DNA of 64,000 nt, from positions 868,001-932,000 of the forward strand of contig NZ_PEGF01000002.1 in the NCBI RefSeq assembly GCF_002742635.1, in the 5' to 3' direction. The translations under genes and the position numbers were made by a program. This stretch comes from Caulobacter sp. X (GTDB lineage: Bacteria > Pseudomonadota > Alphaproteobacteria > Caulobacterales > Caulobacteraceae). The notes beneath the pieces are model-generated. The model made no database searches. It was given only the letters and a program-made list of their open reading frames with translations, and had not been told where the DNA came from. This document shows, one piece after another, positions 9,204-17,032 of the stretch. Each line of letters starts with the position of its first letter. The stretch's first letter is position 1.

Positions 9204-9626
9204 ATGCGGAAGATCATTCTGACGGCGGCCCTTCTGGTCGCCTTCCCGGCCATGGCCCAGACGCCGGCGTCCGGCGGCGGCGACACGGGCGGCGGCATCG
9301 TTCGCGCGCCCAAGCCGGTGACCGGCGAGCAGGTCTATGTCCAGGTCTGTCAGGCCTGCCATATGGCGGACGCCAAGGGCGGGGCGGGGGCGGGGACCAT
9401 TCCGGCCCTGGCCTCGAACCCCCGCCTGGCCGGGGCGGCCTATCCGATCATGATCGTCACCGGCGGCAAGGGCGCCATGCCCGGCTTCGTCGGGACCTTG
9501 AGCAACGCCCAGATTTCCGAGGCGATCACCTATGTCCGGACGCACTTCGGGAACAGCTACGCCAAGCCGGTGACGGAAGCGGATGTCGCGAAGATGGCGA
9601 AGCCGCCGGCGGCGGGGGGGCATTAG
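9204..9626 (+). CDS. periplasmic class I cytochrome c
   Basis: A 140-residue exported protein with signal peptide MRKIILTAALLVAFPAMAQ, one haem-binding CQACH motif (about 50-54) and a distal methionine candidate in GKGAMPGFVG. It begins 2 bp after the amine oxidase stop with a GAGG ribosome site, so the two are almost certainly co-transcribed. It probably accepts electrons from the upstream flavoprotein. The Gly/Ser-rich stretch after the signal peptide is a flexible tether. Confidence 0.92.
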   Translation: MRKIILTAALLVAFPAMAQTPASGGGDTGGGIVRAPKPVTGEQVYVQVCQACHMADAKGGAGAGTIPALASNPRLAGAAYPIMIVTGGKGAMPGFVGTLSNAQISEAITYVRTHFGNSYAKPVTEADVAKMAKPPAAGGH

Positions 9627-9638
9627 GGGGGCTCATTT

Positions 9639-9667
9639 CTCCTCCCCCATCGGGGGAGGGGGAGGAG
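9639..9667. terminator. hairpin between convergent genes
   Basis: CTCCTCCCCC and GGGGGAGGGGGAGGAG can pair around ATC between the 3' ends of the cytochrome c gene and the reverse-strand SRPBCC gene. The core resembles one palindrome arm of the repeat family. A short A-rich stretch follows. A shared terminator is plausible. Confidence 0.5.
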
Positions 9668-9681
9668 AGAAAACCTAGGCC

Positions 9682-10140
9682 TCACCCCTCCACGATCGGA
9701 ACGATCTGCTCCATCAGCTGGCGCGTGCCGTCCTCGCGGCCTTCGGGGCTGTAGTAGCCGTCCAGGAACACCCCGACCTCGGTGATGACCAGCCGCGTCT
9801 TGGCGCCCTCGGGTCGCATCTCAAGCGTCGCGACCGACACCGACGCCAGGTTCTCGCCGTGGTGCATCCAGTAGGTGTAGACGATCCGCTCGTTGGGCAC
9901 GATGTCGTGGTAGCGGCTGCGGAAGTGGTGCGGGAGCTCGCCCGGCGGGCGGCTGACGGCGTAGTCCTCGCCGCCGACGCGGAAGTCCATGCCGCTCTCC
10001 GGCGGGCCCCATTCCTCGGGCCCATGGAACCACTGGGCCTTCTTCTCCGGATCGGCGAAGGCGGCGAACACCCGGGCGGGCGAGGCGGCGTAGACCCGCT
10101 CGACCACGAAGGTGGCGTGGATGGCGCTGCGGTGGGTCAT
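9682..10140 (-). CDS. SRPBCC (AHSA1-type) domain protein
   Basis: A 152-residue single-domain protein of the START/AHSA1 fold: FVVERVYAASPARVFAAFAD is the typical first strand-helix, followed by KKAQWF, DFRVGG, and the closing GTRQLMEQI. The start at 10140 is taken because its ATG overlaps the stop of the ArsR gene by ATGA. Such proteins bind hydrophobic ligands and are very often encoded with an ArsR-type repressor as here. The ligand is unknown. Confidence 0.88.
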   Translation of the reverse strand: MTHRSAIHATFVVERVYAASPARVFAAFADPEKKAQWFHGPEEWGPPESGMDFRVGGEDYAVSRPPGELPHHFRSRYHDIVPNERIVYTYWMHHGENLASVSVATLEMRPEGAKTRLVITEVGVFLDGYYSPEGREDGTRQLMEQIVPIVEG

Positions 10141-10478
10141 TTCGTTTCCTCGTTCTGTTCGGCGGCCAGGAAGGCGTCCAGCCGGTCGAGGCGCCGCTCC
10201 CACTGGACGCGCCTCTGGTTGATCCACTGCTCGGCCAGGGACAGCGCCTCGGGACGGATCTGGCAGGTGCGCACCCGGCCGACTTTCTCCGACGTCACGA
10301 TCCCGCCCGCCTCCAGCATGGCCAGGTGCTGCATGACCGCCGGCAGCGACATGTCCAGCGGCCGGGCCAGCTCGCTCACCGAGGCGGGGCCGCGGGCAAG
10401 CCGCTCGACCATGTTGCGCCGCGCGGGGTCCGCGAGGGCCTGGAACATCAGGTCGAGCGAGAGGGGATGGTTAGGCAT
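10137..10478 (-). CDS. ArsR family transcriptional regulator
   Basis: A 113-residue winged-helix protein (FQALADPARRNMVERLARGP, then SVSELARPLDMSLPAVMQHL as the recognition helix). There is no clear metal-binding cysteine pair, so it belongs to the ArsR/SRPBCC-linked subgroup rather than to the metal sensors. It probably controls its own operon with the downstream SRPBCC gene. The likely promoter lies so close to the ATG that the transcript would be almost leaderless. Confidence 0.9.
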   Translation of the reverse strand: MPNHPLSLDLMFQALADPARRNMVERLARGPASVSELARPLDMSLPAVMQHLAMLEAGGIVTSEKVGRVRTCQIRPEALSLAEQWINQRRVQWERRLDRLDAFLAAEQNEETK

Positions 10479-10484
10479 GTGGTT

Positions 10485-10512
10485 AAGTATCGGGGCGTGG
10501 GCGGATAGTCAA
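10485..10512 (-). promoter_or_regulatory. probable leaderless promoter of the ArsR operon
   Basis: On the reverse strand TTGACT (10512-10507) is separated by 16 bp from ATACTT (10490-10485), which ends 6 bp before the ATG at 10478. Three ACTTAA/ACTTGA-like words (near 10483-10489, 10508-10514 and 10520-10526) could be repressor half-sites. Confidence 0.45.
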
Positions 10513-10540
10513 GTGAGTGCTTAAGTGTTTGGATGAAAGA

Positions 10541-10570
10541 AATCCTCCCCCGCGAGGGGGAGGATTTTTT
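10541..10570. terminator. single palindrome with T-run (terminator-like)
   Basis: AATCCTCCCC followed by CGCGAGGGGGAGGATTTTTT forms a long hairpin at the 3' end of the aldehyde dehydrogenase gene. It is one arm of the repeat family acting as a bidirectional terminator candidate; the six-T tract is on the forward strand, TTTCTTT on the reverse. Confidence 0.6.
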
Positions 10571-12149
10571 AGAGTTTCACCTTGCCATCGACCCGCCGCG
10601 CAATCCCCAGCGGGTTCTCCGTCTTCAGCTCCGCCGGCAGCAGCGCCTCGGGCAGGTTCTGATAGCTGACCGGACGCAGGAAGCGGGCGATGGCGAGGGT
10701 GCCGACCGAGGTCGTGCGGCCGTCGCTGGTGGCCGGGAACGGACCGCCGTGGACCATGGCCGGGGCCACCTCCACGCCGGTGCCAAAGCCGTTGACCAGG
10801 ATGCGTCCGGCCTTCAGCTCCAGGGTCGGCAGCAGGGCGGCGGCGATGCCGTGGTCGGCCTCGTCCATGTGGAGGGCGATGGTCAGCTGGCCCTCGACGG
10901 CGGCGACGACCTTTTCCAGCTCGGCCTGGTCGGCGGCGCGGACCACGACCGAGGCCGCGCCGAACACTTCCTCGTGCAGGCGCGGATTGGCCAGGAAGTC
11001 GGCGGCCTTGACGCTGAACAGGGCCGCGCGGCCGGTGTGGCTGCCGTCGGGACCGGGGACGCCGCGCGCGACGGTGGTCACCTCCTTGGCTTCGGTCAGG
11101 GCGGCGACGCCATGGGCGAAGGCCTTGCAGATGCCCGGCGTCAGCATCACCGAGGCGGGCGCGGCCTCGACAGCCTTGCCGGCGGCCTCGACGAAGGCGT
11201 CCAGCTCGGGGCCTTCGATGGCCAGGATCAGGCCAGGATTGGTGCAGAACTGGCCCGCGCCCAGGGTCAGGGCGGCCACGAAGTCCGGGGCGATCGCCGC
11301 GCCGCGCGCCTTCAGGGCGGCGGGCAGCATGATCACCGGATTGATGCTGCTCATCTCGGCGTAGAACGGGATCGGCTCGGGGCGGCCTTGGGCGATCGCG
11401 AGCAGGGCCAGGCCCCCGCGACGCGAACCGGTGAAGCCGGCGGCCTTGACGCGCGGATCGGCGACCAGGGCCTGGCTGACCTCATAGCCGCTGTCATGGA
11501 TCATCGAGAACACGCCCGGGTGCAGGCCGCAGGCGGCGACGGCGGCCTGGATGGCGCGGCCGACCAGCTCCGAGGCGCCGGGGTGGGCCGGGTGGGCCTT
11601 GACGATCACCGGGCAGCCGGCCGCCAGGGCCGAGGCCGTGTCGCCGCCGGCCACCGAGAAGGCCAGCGGGAAGTTCGACGCGCCGAACACCGCCACGGGA
11701 CCCAGCGGCACGTTGCGCAGGCGCAGGTCCGGACGCGGCAGCGGCTTGCGGTCCGGCTGAGCGGGGTCGATCCGCGCTTCCAGGAAGCCGCCGTCGCGCA
11801 GCACGCCGGCGAACAGGCGCAGCTGGCCGACGGTGCGGCCGCGCTCGCCTTCGAGGCGCGGGCGGGGCAGACCGGTCTCGGCCATGGTGCGGACGATCAA
11901 ATCATCGCCGATCGCCTCGATGTGCTCGGCGATCGTCTCCAGGAAGGTCGCGCGGGTCTCGTAGGGTAGGGCGCGATAGCTGGCGAAGGCCTCGTGGGCC
12001 AGGGCGGCGGCCTGGTCGACATCCGCCTTGGTCGCGCCGCCGAACGCGGGCTCCAGGGTCTCGCCGGTCGCGGGATTGACGCCCTTGATCTCGCCGTTGG
12101 TCCCCTTGCGGCTTTCGCCGCCGATCAGAAGCTGGCCGGTCAGATGCAC
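10569..12149 (-). CDS. 2,5-dioxovalerate (alpha-ketoglutarate semialdehyde) dehydrogenase-like ALDH
   Basis: A 526-residue aldehyde dehydrogenase of the NADP-linked ketoglutarate semialdehyde type. Visible features are the nucleotide-binding [20 protein letters not shown] segment, the general-base glutamate in [11 protein letters not shown] and the catalytic cysteine in [11 protein letters not shown]. These enzymes finish the non-phosphorylative breakdown of pentoses, uronates or hydroxyproline by making 2-oxoglutarate. A LacI-type operator in front and the nearby hemicellulose genes fit a sugar-acid role, but the pathway is inferred. The single hairpin at its 3' end may terminate it. Confidence 0.88.
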   Translation of the reverse strand: MHLTGQLLIGGESRKGTNGEIKGVNPATGETLEPAFGGATKADVDQAAALAHEAFASYRALPYETRATFLETIAEHIEAIGDDLIVRTMAETGLPRPRLEGERGRTVGQLRLFAGVLRDGGFLEARIDPAQPDRKPLPRPDLRLRNVPLGPVAVFGASNFPLAFSVAGGDTASALAAGCPVIVKAHPAHPGASELVGRAIQAAVAACGLHPGVFSMIHDSGYEVSQALVADPRVKAAGFTGSRRGGLALLAIAQGRPEPIPFYAEMSSINPVIMLPAALKARGAAIAPDFVAALTLGAGQFCTNPGLILAIEGPELDAFVEAAGKAVEAAPASVMLTPGICKAFAHGVAALTEAKEVTTVARGVPGPDGSHTGRAALFSVKAADFLANPRLHEEVFGAASVVVRAADQAELEKVVAAVEGQLTIALHMDEADHGIAAALLPTLELKAGRILVNGFGTGVEVAPAMVHGGPFPATSDGRTTSVGTLAIARFLRPVSYQNLPEALLPAELKTENPLGIARRVDGKVKL

Positions 12150-12190
12150 TTTGGTCGTCCTGCGAGTGTTGTCGTTGCGATCGCTATAGA

Positions 12191-12204
12191 TGGGAGCGCT
12201 AACA
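12191..12204. promoter_or_regulatory. LacI-family-type operator
   Basis: TGGGAGCGCTAACA lies 42 bp before the dehydrogenase ATG. The core AGCGCT and symmetric outer bases are those of LacI/GalR family operators. The half-sites differ (TGGGAGC and TGTTAGC), and only the core is shared with the XylR-type site at 1828, so a different LacI-family regulator is possible. Confidence 0.6.
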
Positions 12205-12301
12205 TGACAAGTCCATGCGCGCGATGCGGCTTTCGAGCGTCAAGGCGCCGACGGCCGTTCCTAGGCGCGCTTTGAAGCCCGGTTCGAGAGGGGCGGCAAG
12301 T

Positions 12302-12422
12302 AAATCCTCCCCCTAGCGGGGGAGGTGGCGCGAAGCGCCGGTGGGGGAAGTGCTTGCAGCCTTGCGTCTGCCCCCTCCGTCGTCTCTTCGAGCCGACACC
12401 TCCCCCGCTAGGGGGAGGATTT
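12302..12422. repeat. palindromic repeat doublet (REP-like)
   Basis: A near-perfect inverted doublet: AAATCCTCCCCCTAGCGGGG on the left and its mirror ending at 12422, with GGCGCGAAGCGCC and CGTCTCTTCGAGCCGA secondary elements. It lies between the dehydrogenase promoter and the 3' end of the SDR gene. Confidence 0.88.
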
Positions 12423-13175
12423 CTACAGCGACTGTCCGTCGTCCACGGTGAACACGCTCCCCGTCACCGCCCGGGCGGCGTCCGAGCACAGGTACAGCGC
12501 CGTGCCCGTCAAATCGTCCTCGTCCATCAGCCGCTTGCGGGGGAAGCTGGCGACCAGTTTGGCGCCGCCCTCGGTGTCGAACCAGTCGCTGTTCAACTCG
12601 GTGCGGATGTAGCCGGGGCACAGGACGTTGACGTTGATCCCCTTGCGGGCCCACTCGCGGGCCAGGCTCTTGCCCATCATGGCGGTGGCGGCTTTCGAGG
12701 CGCAGTAGGCGGTCACGCCCGGCAGCACCTTGTGCGCCCCGATCGAGGCGACCAGCAGGACGCGGCCGCGACCCGTCTGCTCCGACCCCGCCCGGATCAT
12801 CCGCCGCGCCCCCTCGCGGGCGGTCAGGAAGACGCCCCGGGTGTTGACGCCCATCACCTTGTCGAAGTCGGCCGCCTCGATGTCGAGGGCCGACCCCTGG
12901 ATATTGATCCCGGCGTTGGCGATCACCGTGTCGGGGACGCCCAGGCGGTCGCTGATGGCGTCGTAGCCGGCGATGATCGAACCCTCGTCCTCGACGTCCA
13001 TCGAGAAGGCGGCCGCGCTCTGGCCGATCTCGGCGACCAGCGCCTCCAGCCGTTCGGCGCGCCGCGCGGCCAGCGCCACCTTGGCCCCGGCGGCGGCCGC
13101 GCGGCGAGCCAGGTGCGCCCCGATGCCGGACGAGGCGCCGGTGACCAGCACGGTCCTTCCGGAAAGATCGATCAT
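12423..13175 (-). CDS. SDR family NAD(P)-dependent oxidoreductase
   Basis: A 250-residue classical short-chain dehydrogenase: cofactor motif TGASSGIG (about 11-18), NAG in VIANAGIN, catalytic Ser in LLVASIGAH and YCASK (Tyr-x-x-x-Lys) about 155-159, and the C-terminal FTVDDGQSL. The start at 13175 follows an AAAGGGAG ribosome site; the longer frame has no such signal. It probably reduces or oxidises a sugar or sugar acid; substrate not visible. It ends at a repeat doublet. Confidence 0.93.
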   Translation of the reverse strand: MIDLSGRTVLVTGASSGIGAHLARRAAAAGAKVALAARRAERLEALVAEIGQSAAAFSMDVEDEGSIIAGYDAISDRLGVPDTVIANAGINIQGSALDIEAADFDKVMGVNTRGVFLTAREGARRMIRAGSEQTGRGRVLLVASIGAHKVLPGVTAYCASKAATAMMGKSLAREWARKGINVNVLCPGYIRTELNSDWFDTEGGAKLVASFPRKRLMDEDDLTGTALYLCSDAARAVTGSVFTVDDGQSL

Positions 13176-13363
13176 GACGGCTCCCTTTTTCCGCCAGCGT
13201 GGCCGGCGCGAAGGCCGCTGTCGAGCCGGCCCCGGCGGCAAGTACGAGCGTTCAGCGCGCTGCATGCTCGGCGTAGACGAGATGGAGTTGAGGAAAATCA
13301 GAGACTTGTCACTTTTATAGGCTTCTGGATCATCCGCGTCCGCTGGCGCCGTATCTTTGTGTC
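13176..13363 (+). promoter_or_regulatory. divergent region holding the GTA cluster promoter
   Basis: The 188-bp gap between the reverse SDR gene and the first GTA gene. A less GC-rich tract (GAGTTGAGGAAAATCAGAGA, then TTGTCACTTTTATAGG, about 13285-13321) is the best promoter candidate. In Caulobacter the GTA genes are activated by GafY and GafZ; whether their sites are here cannot be told from sequence alone. Confidence 0.4.
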
Positions 13364-13771
13364 ATGGCCGGAAATAGCGACAAGGTCCGGACCTGGAGCG
13401 AGACGCTGCAGGGCCGCCTCACGGCGAAGATGGATCAACTCATCACCGCCTTCGAAGCCACCGACGACCCCGCCGAAAAAGCCCAGATCGAGAAGGACGC
13501 CCGCCTCTGCGGCGTCTTCGCCCGGTCGGCCAAGGCGGTGGCGACGATGGTCCCCGAACCCAAAGCCAAACCCGCCGCCGACGAGGCGGCCGATGACGAC
13601 GAGGCCTCCATGCATGACGGCATCCCGGACGACCCCGAAGAACTTCAAGCCGCTCTTGTCGCCCGCTTCACTCGCTTCGCTGAGCTCCTCGAACTCAAGC
13701 GTCGAGATGATGAAGGCGCTGGCGATAGCGATCTCGGTCCTGGAGCCCCTGGACCAGCAGCGCCTGCTTAG
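13364..13771 (+). CDS. GTA gp1-like protein, probable small terminase subunit
   Basis: A 135-residue, largely helical, charged protein (SETLQGRLTAKMDQLITAFE, a D/E-rich middle, and a helix ARFTRFAELLELKRRD). It is the first gene of the cluster and its 3' end overlaps the large terminase start by about 65 bp. Position and size fit the GTA small terminase; sequence similarity to other small terminases is weak by eye, so the function is inferred from position. The last 15 residues are low-complexity Gly/Pro/Ala. Confidence 0.7.
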   Translation: MAGNSDKVRTWSETLQGRLTAKMDQLITAFEATDDPAEKAQIEKDARLCGVFARSAKAVATMVPEPKAKPAADEAADDDEASMHDGIPDDPEELQAALVARFTRFAELLELKRRDDEGAGDSDLGPGAPGPAAPA

Positions 13772-14954
13772 CGCGGCCCTGGCCGAACCGCTGAAGCACC
13801 AGATCGCGCCGCCATTCGAGCCCTGGTCGACCTGGCTGATGCTGGGCGGGCGCGGCGCGGGCAAGACCTTCGCCGGGGCGCGCTGGATGACCTGGAACGC
13901 CTTGGCCTATCCGAACCTCGCCTTGGTCGGACCCACGCTGCACGACGTGCGCGAGGTGATGATCGAGGGGCCGTCTGGCTTGAAGGCGATGGGCGGGCCA
14001 GCCTTTCGCCCGCGCTGGGAAGCCTCGCGCCGGCGCCTGGTCTGGCCTAACGGCGCCTGCGCCTACGCCTTCTCGGCCGAGGACTCGGACTCCCTGCGCG
14101 GCCCGCAGTTCCACGCCGCCTGGGCCGACGAGTTCTGCGCCTGGCCCAAGCCCGGCGACACCCTGGCCATGCTGCGCTTTGGCCTGCGCCTGGGGACCGA
14201 TCCGCGCCTGGTGGTGACCACCACGCCCAAGCCCCATCGCGCCCTGAAGGTGCTGATGGCCGAGCCCGGGGTCTCCCTGACCCGCGCGGGCACGGCCGCC
14301 AACGCCGGCAACCTGGCGCCCGCCTTTCTGCGGACGCTGAAGAGTCTCTATGGCGGCACCAGCCTGGCCGCTCAGGAGTTGGACGGGGTGATCGTCGAGA
14401 CCGACGGCGGCCTGTTCCGCGCCGAGGACCTGGCCAGATGCCGCGCCGCGCGGCCGGCGCGCCTGGACCGCGTCGTCGTCGCCGTCGACCCGCCCGCCAC
14501 CGCAGGCGGCGACGCCTGCGGCATCGTGGTCGTCGGCCGCCGCGATGACCGCGCCTTCGTCCTGGCCGACGAGACCGCGCGGGGACTGTCGCCGGCGGGG
14601 TGGGCCGCCCGCGCCGTGGCCGCCGCGCGAACCTGGAGCGCCGACGCCCTCGTGGCCGAGGCCAACCAGGGCGGCGACATGGTGCGCTCGGTCTTGGCCC
14701 AGGCGGACCCGCCATGCCGGGTGAAGCTGGTGCGAGCATCGGTCGGCAAACGCGCGCGGGCCGAACCGGTGGCCGCGCTCTACGAGCAGGGCCGCGTGCT
14801 GCACTGCGGGCCGTTCGTGGCGCTGGAGGAGGAACTGATGGCCCTGGGCTCCGGGGATCTGGAACACAGTCCCGACCGGGCGGACGCCCTGGTCTGGGCG
14901 GTCAGCGAACTGATGCTGGGGGCTGAGAGGCGGCCTAGGCTGAGGGCGTTGTGA
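13707..14954 (+). CDS. terL: GTA large terminase (DNA packaging ATPase/nuclease)
   Basis: About 415 residues. ATPase: Walker A GGRGAGKT (about 47-54) and Walker B-like AAWADEFCAW. Nuclease: VVVAVDPPATAGGDACGIVV for the first metal aspartate, DALVAEANQGGD, and the final SPDRADALVWA. This is the HK97-type packaging motor that fills GTA heads with host DNA. The start at 13707 (tandem ATG) lies inside the end of the gp1 gene; a frame open far upstream is not credible. The portal gene follows, but only after a 557-bp interruption that carries a reverse-strand nuclease gene. Confidence 0.9.
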   Translation: MMKALAIAISVLEPLDQQRLLSAALAEPLKHQIAPPFEPWSTWLMLGGRGAGKTFAGARWMTWNALAYPNLALVGPTLHDVREVMIEGPSGLKAMGGPAFRPRWEASRRRLVWPNGACAYAFSAEDSDSLRGPQFHAAWADEFCAWPKPGDTLAMLRFGLRLGTDPRLVVTTTPKPHRALKVLMAEPGVSLTRAGTAANAGNLAPAFLRTLKSLYGGTSLAAQELDGVIVETDGGLFRAEDLARCRAARPARLDRVVVAVDPPATAGGDACGIVVVGRRDDRAFVLADETARGLSPAGWAARAVAAARTWSADALVAEANQGGDMVRSVLAQADPPCRVKLVRASVGKRARAEPVAALYEQGRVLHCGPFVALEEELMALGSGDLEHSPDRADALVWAVSELMLGAERRPRLRAL

Positions 14955-14966
14955 GGGTTCAAGCGA

Positions 14967-15368
14967 TCAAGATCCTCCCCCGCGATGCGGGGGAGGTGGC
15001 CCGGAGGGCCGGAGGGGGCGAGCGCTGACCTGATCCAGTATTCGCCCCACCGCCGCCTCCGGCGAAGCGAGGATATCGCGGGCAGGAACGCGAAGCGTGA
15101 CGACGCCCCGACTTTCCAGCCACGCGTCACGCTCTGCATCCCTGTGCGGTCGATTACCGAAGCAATGCCATTCGCCGTCGACCTCGACGGCCAGACATAA
15201 AGCCTCGCAGTAGAAATCGAGAATGTAACGACCGACCGGATGCTGTCGACGGAAGTGTAGCCCACCAACCTTGCGGCCCTTCAGTTCTCGCCAAAGCAAA
15301 CCTTCGGGCAGCGTCAGCTCTCGGCGGAAGCGCTGCGCCGTCAGTCTCTGCACAAGGGGAGGTCTCAT
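14967..15368 (-). CDS. DUF559 (Vsr-like) endonuclease-domain protein inside a repeat doublet
   Basis: A 133-residue protein with the DUF559 signature of the PD-(D/E)XK/Vsr-like nuclease fold: PEGLLWRELK (21-30), FRRQHPVGRYILDFYC (39-54, aspartate 51), VEVDGEWH (61-68) and RD..L..RG (80-88). It runs opposite to the GTA genes and lies exactly between the two halves of a palindrome doublet. Its last 17 or so residues (RPLRPSGPPPPHRGGGS) are translated from the palindrome itself. The nuclease core has all the family's conserved positions, so it may be active. Role unknown; mobilisation of the repeat is my hypothesis. Confidence 0.88.
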   Translation of the reverse strand: MRPPLVQRLTAQRFRRELTLPEGLLWRELKGRKVGGLHFRRQHPVGRYILDFYCEALCLAVEVDGEWHCFGNRPHRDAERDAWLESRGVVTLRVPARDILASPEAAVGRILDQVSARPLRPSGPPPPHRGGGS

Positions 15369-15433
15369 CGGCTTCTCCGGTGCTCGCCCCCTCCGTCGCT
15401 CCGCGACACCTCCCCCGCATCGCGGGGGAGGAT
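14971..15433. mobile_element. candidate mobile element: repeat doublet enclosing the DUF559 gene
   Basis: Left half 14971-15023 (ATCCTCCCCCGCGATGCGGG, then GGCCCGGAGGGCC, GGAGGGGGCGAGC) and right half 15382-15433 (GCTCGCCCCCTCCGTCGC to GGGGGAGGAT) are the two inverted halves of an ordinary doublet. They are about 360 bp apart instead of the usual 15-30 bp, with the DUF559 gene filling the space. The inner ends GCGAGC/GCTCGC also match as inverted repeats. No target duplication could be made out. Confidence 0.65.
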
Positions 15434-15511
15434 CTTTGGAGGGGCCGCCTTCCCCACCACCCTACATTGTTCCCTTTTCGTTCTCAACTCCACTTACCGG
15501 AGCGCTCCCCC

Positions 15512-16651
15512 ATGCTCTTCCCCAAACCGCGCCCGCCTGAGCGCAAGGACTCCCGCGCCGCGCGGCTGATCGCGTTGACGACTGGCGGTCGTCCGCAGTG
15601 GACGCCGCGGGACTATGGCGCGCTCGCGTCCGAGGGGTTCGCCAAGAACCCCGTGGCCTATCGCTGCGTCCGGATGATCGCCGAGGCCGCGGCCGCCACG
15701 CCGCTGGCCGTCTTCGTCGACGGCCGCCGGGCCGACGATCATCCGCTCAAGCGCCTGCTGGACCGGCCCAATCCCGAGCAGGGCGGGCCCGATCTGATGG
15801 AGGCGTTCTTCGGGAGCCTGCAGGTGGCCGGCAACGGCTATCTGGAAGCCGCCGGCGACGGCGCGCCCAGCGAGCTCTACGCCCTGCGCCCCGACCGGAT
15901 GACGGTGGTGCCCGGACCGCGCGGCTGGCCGCTTGCCTATGACTATCAGGCCGCCGGGCGCACGGTCCGGATCGGGCGGGACGGCGACGGCTGGCTGCCG
16001 GTGCTGCACTTGCGCCTGTTCAATCCGACCAGCGACCACTACGGCTTCTCGCCGCTGGAGGCCGCCGCCTTCGCGATCGACGTCCACAACGCCTCCAGCG
16101 CGTGGAACAAGGCGCTGCTGGACAACTCCGCCCGGCCCTCCGGCGCGCTTGTCTATTCGTCCAAGGACGCCGGCGACCGCCTGACCGACGAGCAGTTCGA
16201 CCGGCTGAAGACCGAGCTGGCCAACGCGCATTCAGGGACCGCCAACGCCGGCCGGCCGCTGCTGCTGGAGGGCGGGCTCGACTGGCGGGCCATGTCGCTG
16301 ACCCCGGCCGAGATGGACTTCACCGAAGGCAAGCACGCCGCCGCCCGCGAGATCGCCCTGGCGTTCGGCGTGCCGCCGCAACTGCTGGGCATCCCCGGCG
16401 ACAACACCTACGCCAACTACCGCGAGGCCAACGCCGCCTTCTGGCGCGGGACGGTGGTTCCGCTGGCCGAGCGGGCGGCGCGGGCGCTCACCGCCTGGCT
16501 GGCCGTGAAGTTCCCCGGCGCGCGGATCGCTCCGGACCTCGACGCCGTGCCAGCCCTGTCGGCCGAACGCGACGCCCTGTGGAGCCGGCTGGAGACGGCG
16601 TCTTTCCTAACCGACGCCGAGCGGCGGCGGCTGGCGGGGCTGGAGCACTAA
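15512..16651 (+). CDS. GTA portal protein (HK97 family)
   Basis: A 379-residue phage portal protein. Typical segments are FAKNPVAYRCVRMIAEAAAA (about 45-64), DHPLKRLLDRPNP, the AGNGYLEA strand, LRPDRMTVVPG, YGFSPLEAAAFAIDVHN and the PPQLLGIPGDNTYANYREAN crown region. The portal forms the dodecameric ring at the head vertex and docks TerL. The ATG at 15512 is the first one outside the repeat; no strong ribosome site is visible (GGAGCGCTCCCC). Confidence 0.93.
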   Translation: MLFPKPRPPERKDSRAARLIALTTGGRPQWTPRDYGALASEGFAKNPVAYRCVRMIAEAAAATPLAVFVDGRRADDHPLKRLLDRPNPEQGGPDLMEAFFGSLQVAGNGYLEAAGDGAPSELYALRPDRMTVVPGPRGWPLAYDYQAAGRTVRIGRDGDGWLPVLHLRLFNPTSDHYGFSPLEAAAFAIDVHNASSAWNKALLDNSARPSGALVYSSKDAGDRLTDEQFDRLKTELANAHSGTANAGRPLLLEGGLDWRAMSLTPAEMDFTEGKHAAAREIALAFGVPPQLLGIPGDNTYANYREANAAFWRGTVVPLAERAARALTAWLAVKFPGARIAPDLDAVPALSAERDALWSRLETASFLTDAERRRLAGLEH

Positions 16652-16767
16652 AATCCTCCCCCTAGAGGGGGAGGTGGCCTGAAAGGCCGGAGGGGGAAGT
16701 TCTCCTGGCCCGGCCTCTTCCCCCTCCGTCGACTGCGTCGACACCTCCCCCACTGGGGGGAGGATTT
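16652..16767. repeat. palindromic repeat doublet (REP-like)
   Basis: AATCCTCCCCCTAGAGGGGG with its inverted partner ending CTGGGGGGAGGATT, and a CGTCGACTGCGTCGAC middle stem. It begins directly after the portal stop codon and ends 11 bp before the next GTA gene start. Confidence 0.88.
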
Positions 16768-16778
16768 GGAGACATCCC

Positions 16779-17024
16779 ATGACCACACCCACCCGCTGGC
16801 GCCTGGACCGCCAGGTGTCGGCCGCCGTCCTGGTCGCGGTCGCCATCCAGGCCGCCGCCGCCCTGCTGTGGGCCGGCAAGGCCTCGGCGCGGATCGACGA
16901 GATGCAGCGCCGGCTCGAGGCCCAGGCCCCGGTCGCCGAGCGCCTGGCGCGCCTCGAGGCCCAGGCCGACGCCACCCGCCAGTCGCTGAACCGCATCGAA
17001 GCCAAGCTGGAGCGCGTCCGCTAG
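16779..17024 (+). CDS. small membrane/coiled-coil protein (GTA gp3.5 position)
   Basis: 81 residues: a basic start, one membrane segment (VSAAVLVAVAIQAAAALLWA, about 13-32), then a charged coiled coil to the end (RIDEMQRRLEAQAPVAERLA and repeats of ARLEAQ). A small gene occupies the same place between portal and protease in other GTA clusters. GGAGAC before ATCCCATG supplies the ribosome site. The role is not known; anchoring or assembly at the membrane is a guess. Confidence 0.75.
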   Translation: MTTPTRWRLDRQVSAAVLVAVAIQAAAALLWAGKASARIDEMQRRLEAQAPVAERLARLEAQADATRQSLNRIEAKLERVR

Positions 17025-17032
17025 CCGTCCCC

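Noticed and set aside
10533-11969. A 478-codon forward frame over the aldehyde dehydrogenase gene
   Set aside because: The reverse frame encodes a clear aldehyde dehydrogenase with catalytic residues; the forward one is compositional noise.
12354-13706. Extension of the TerL frame upstream to 12354
   Set aside because: The extension runs through a repeat, over the SDR gene in antisense and over gp1; TerL homology begins after 13707.
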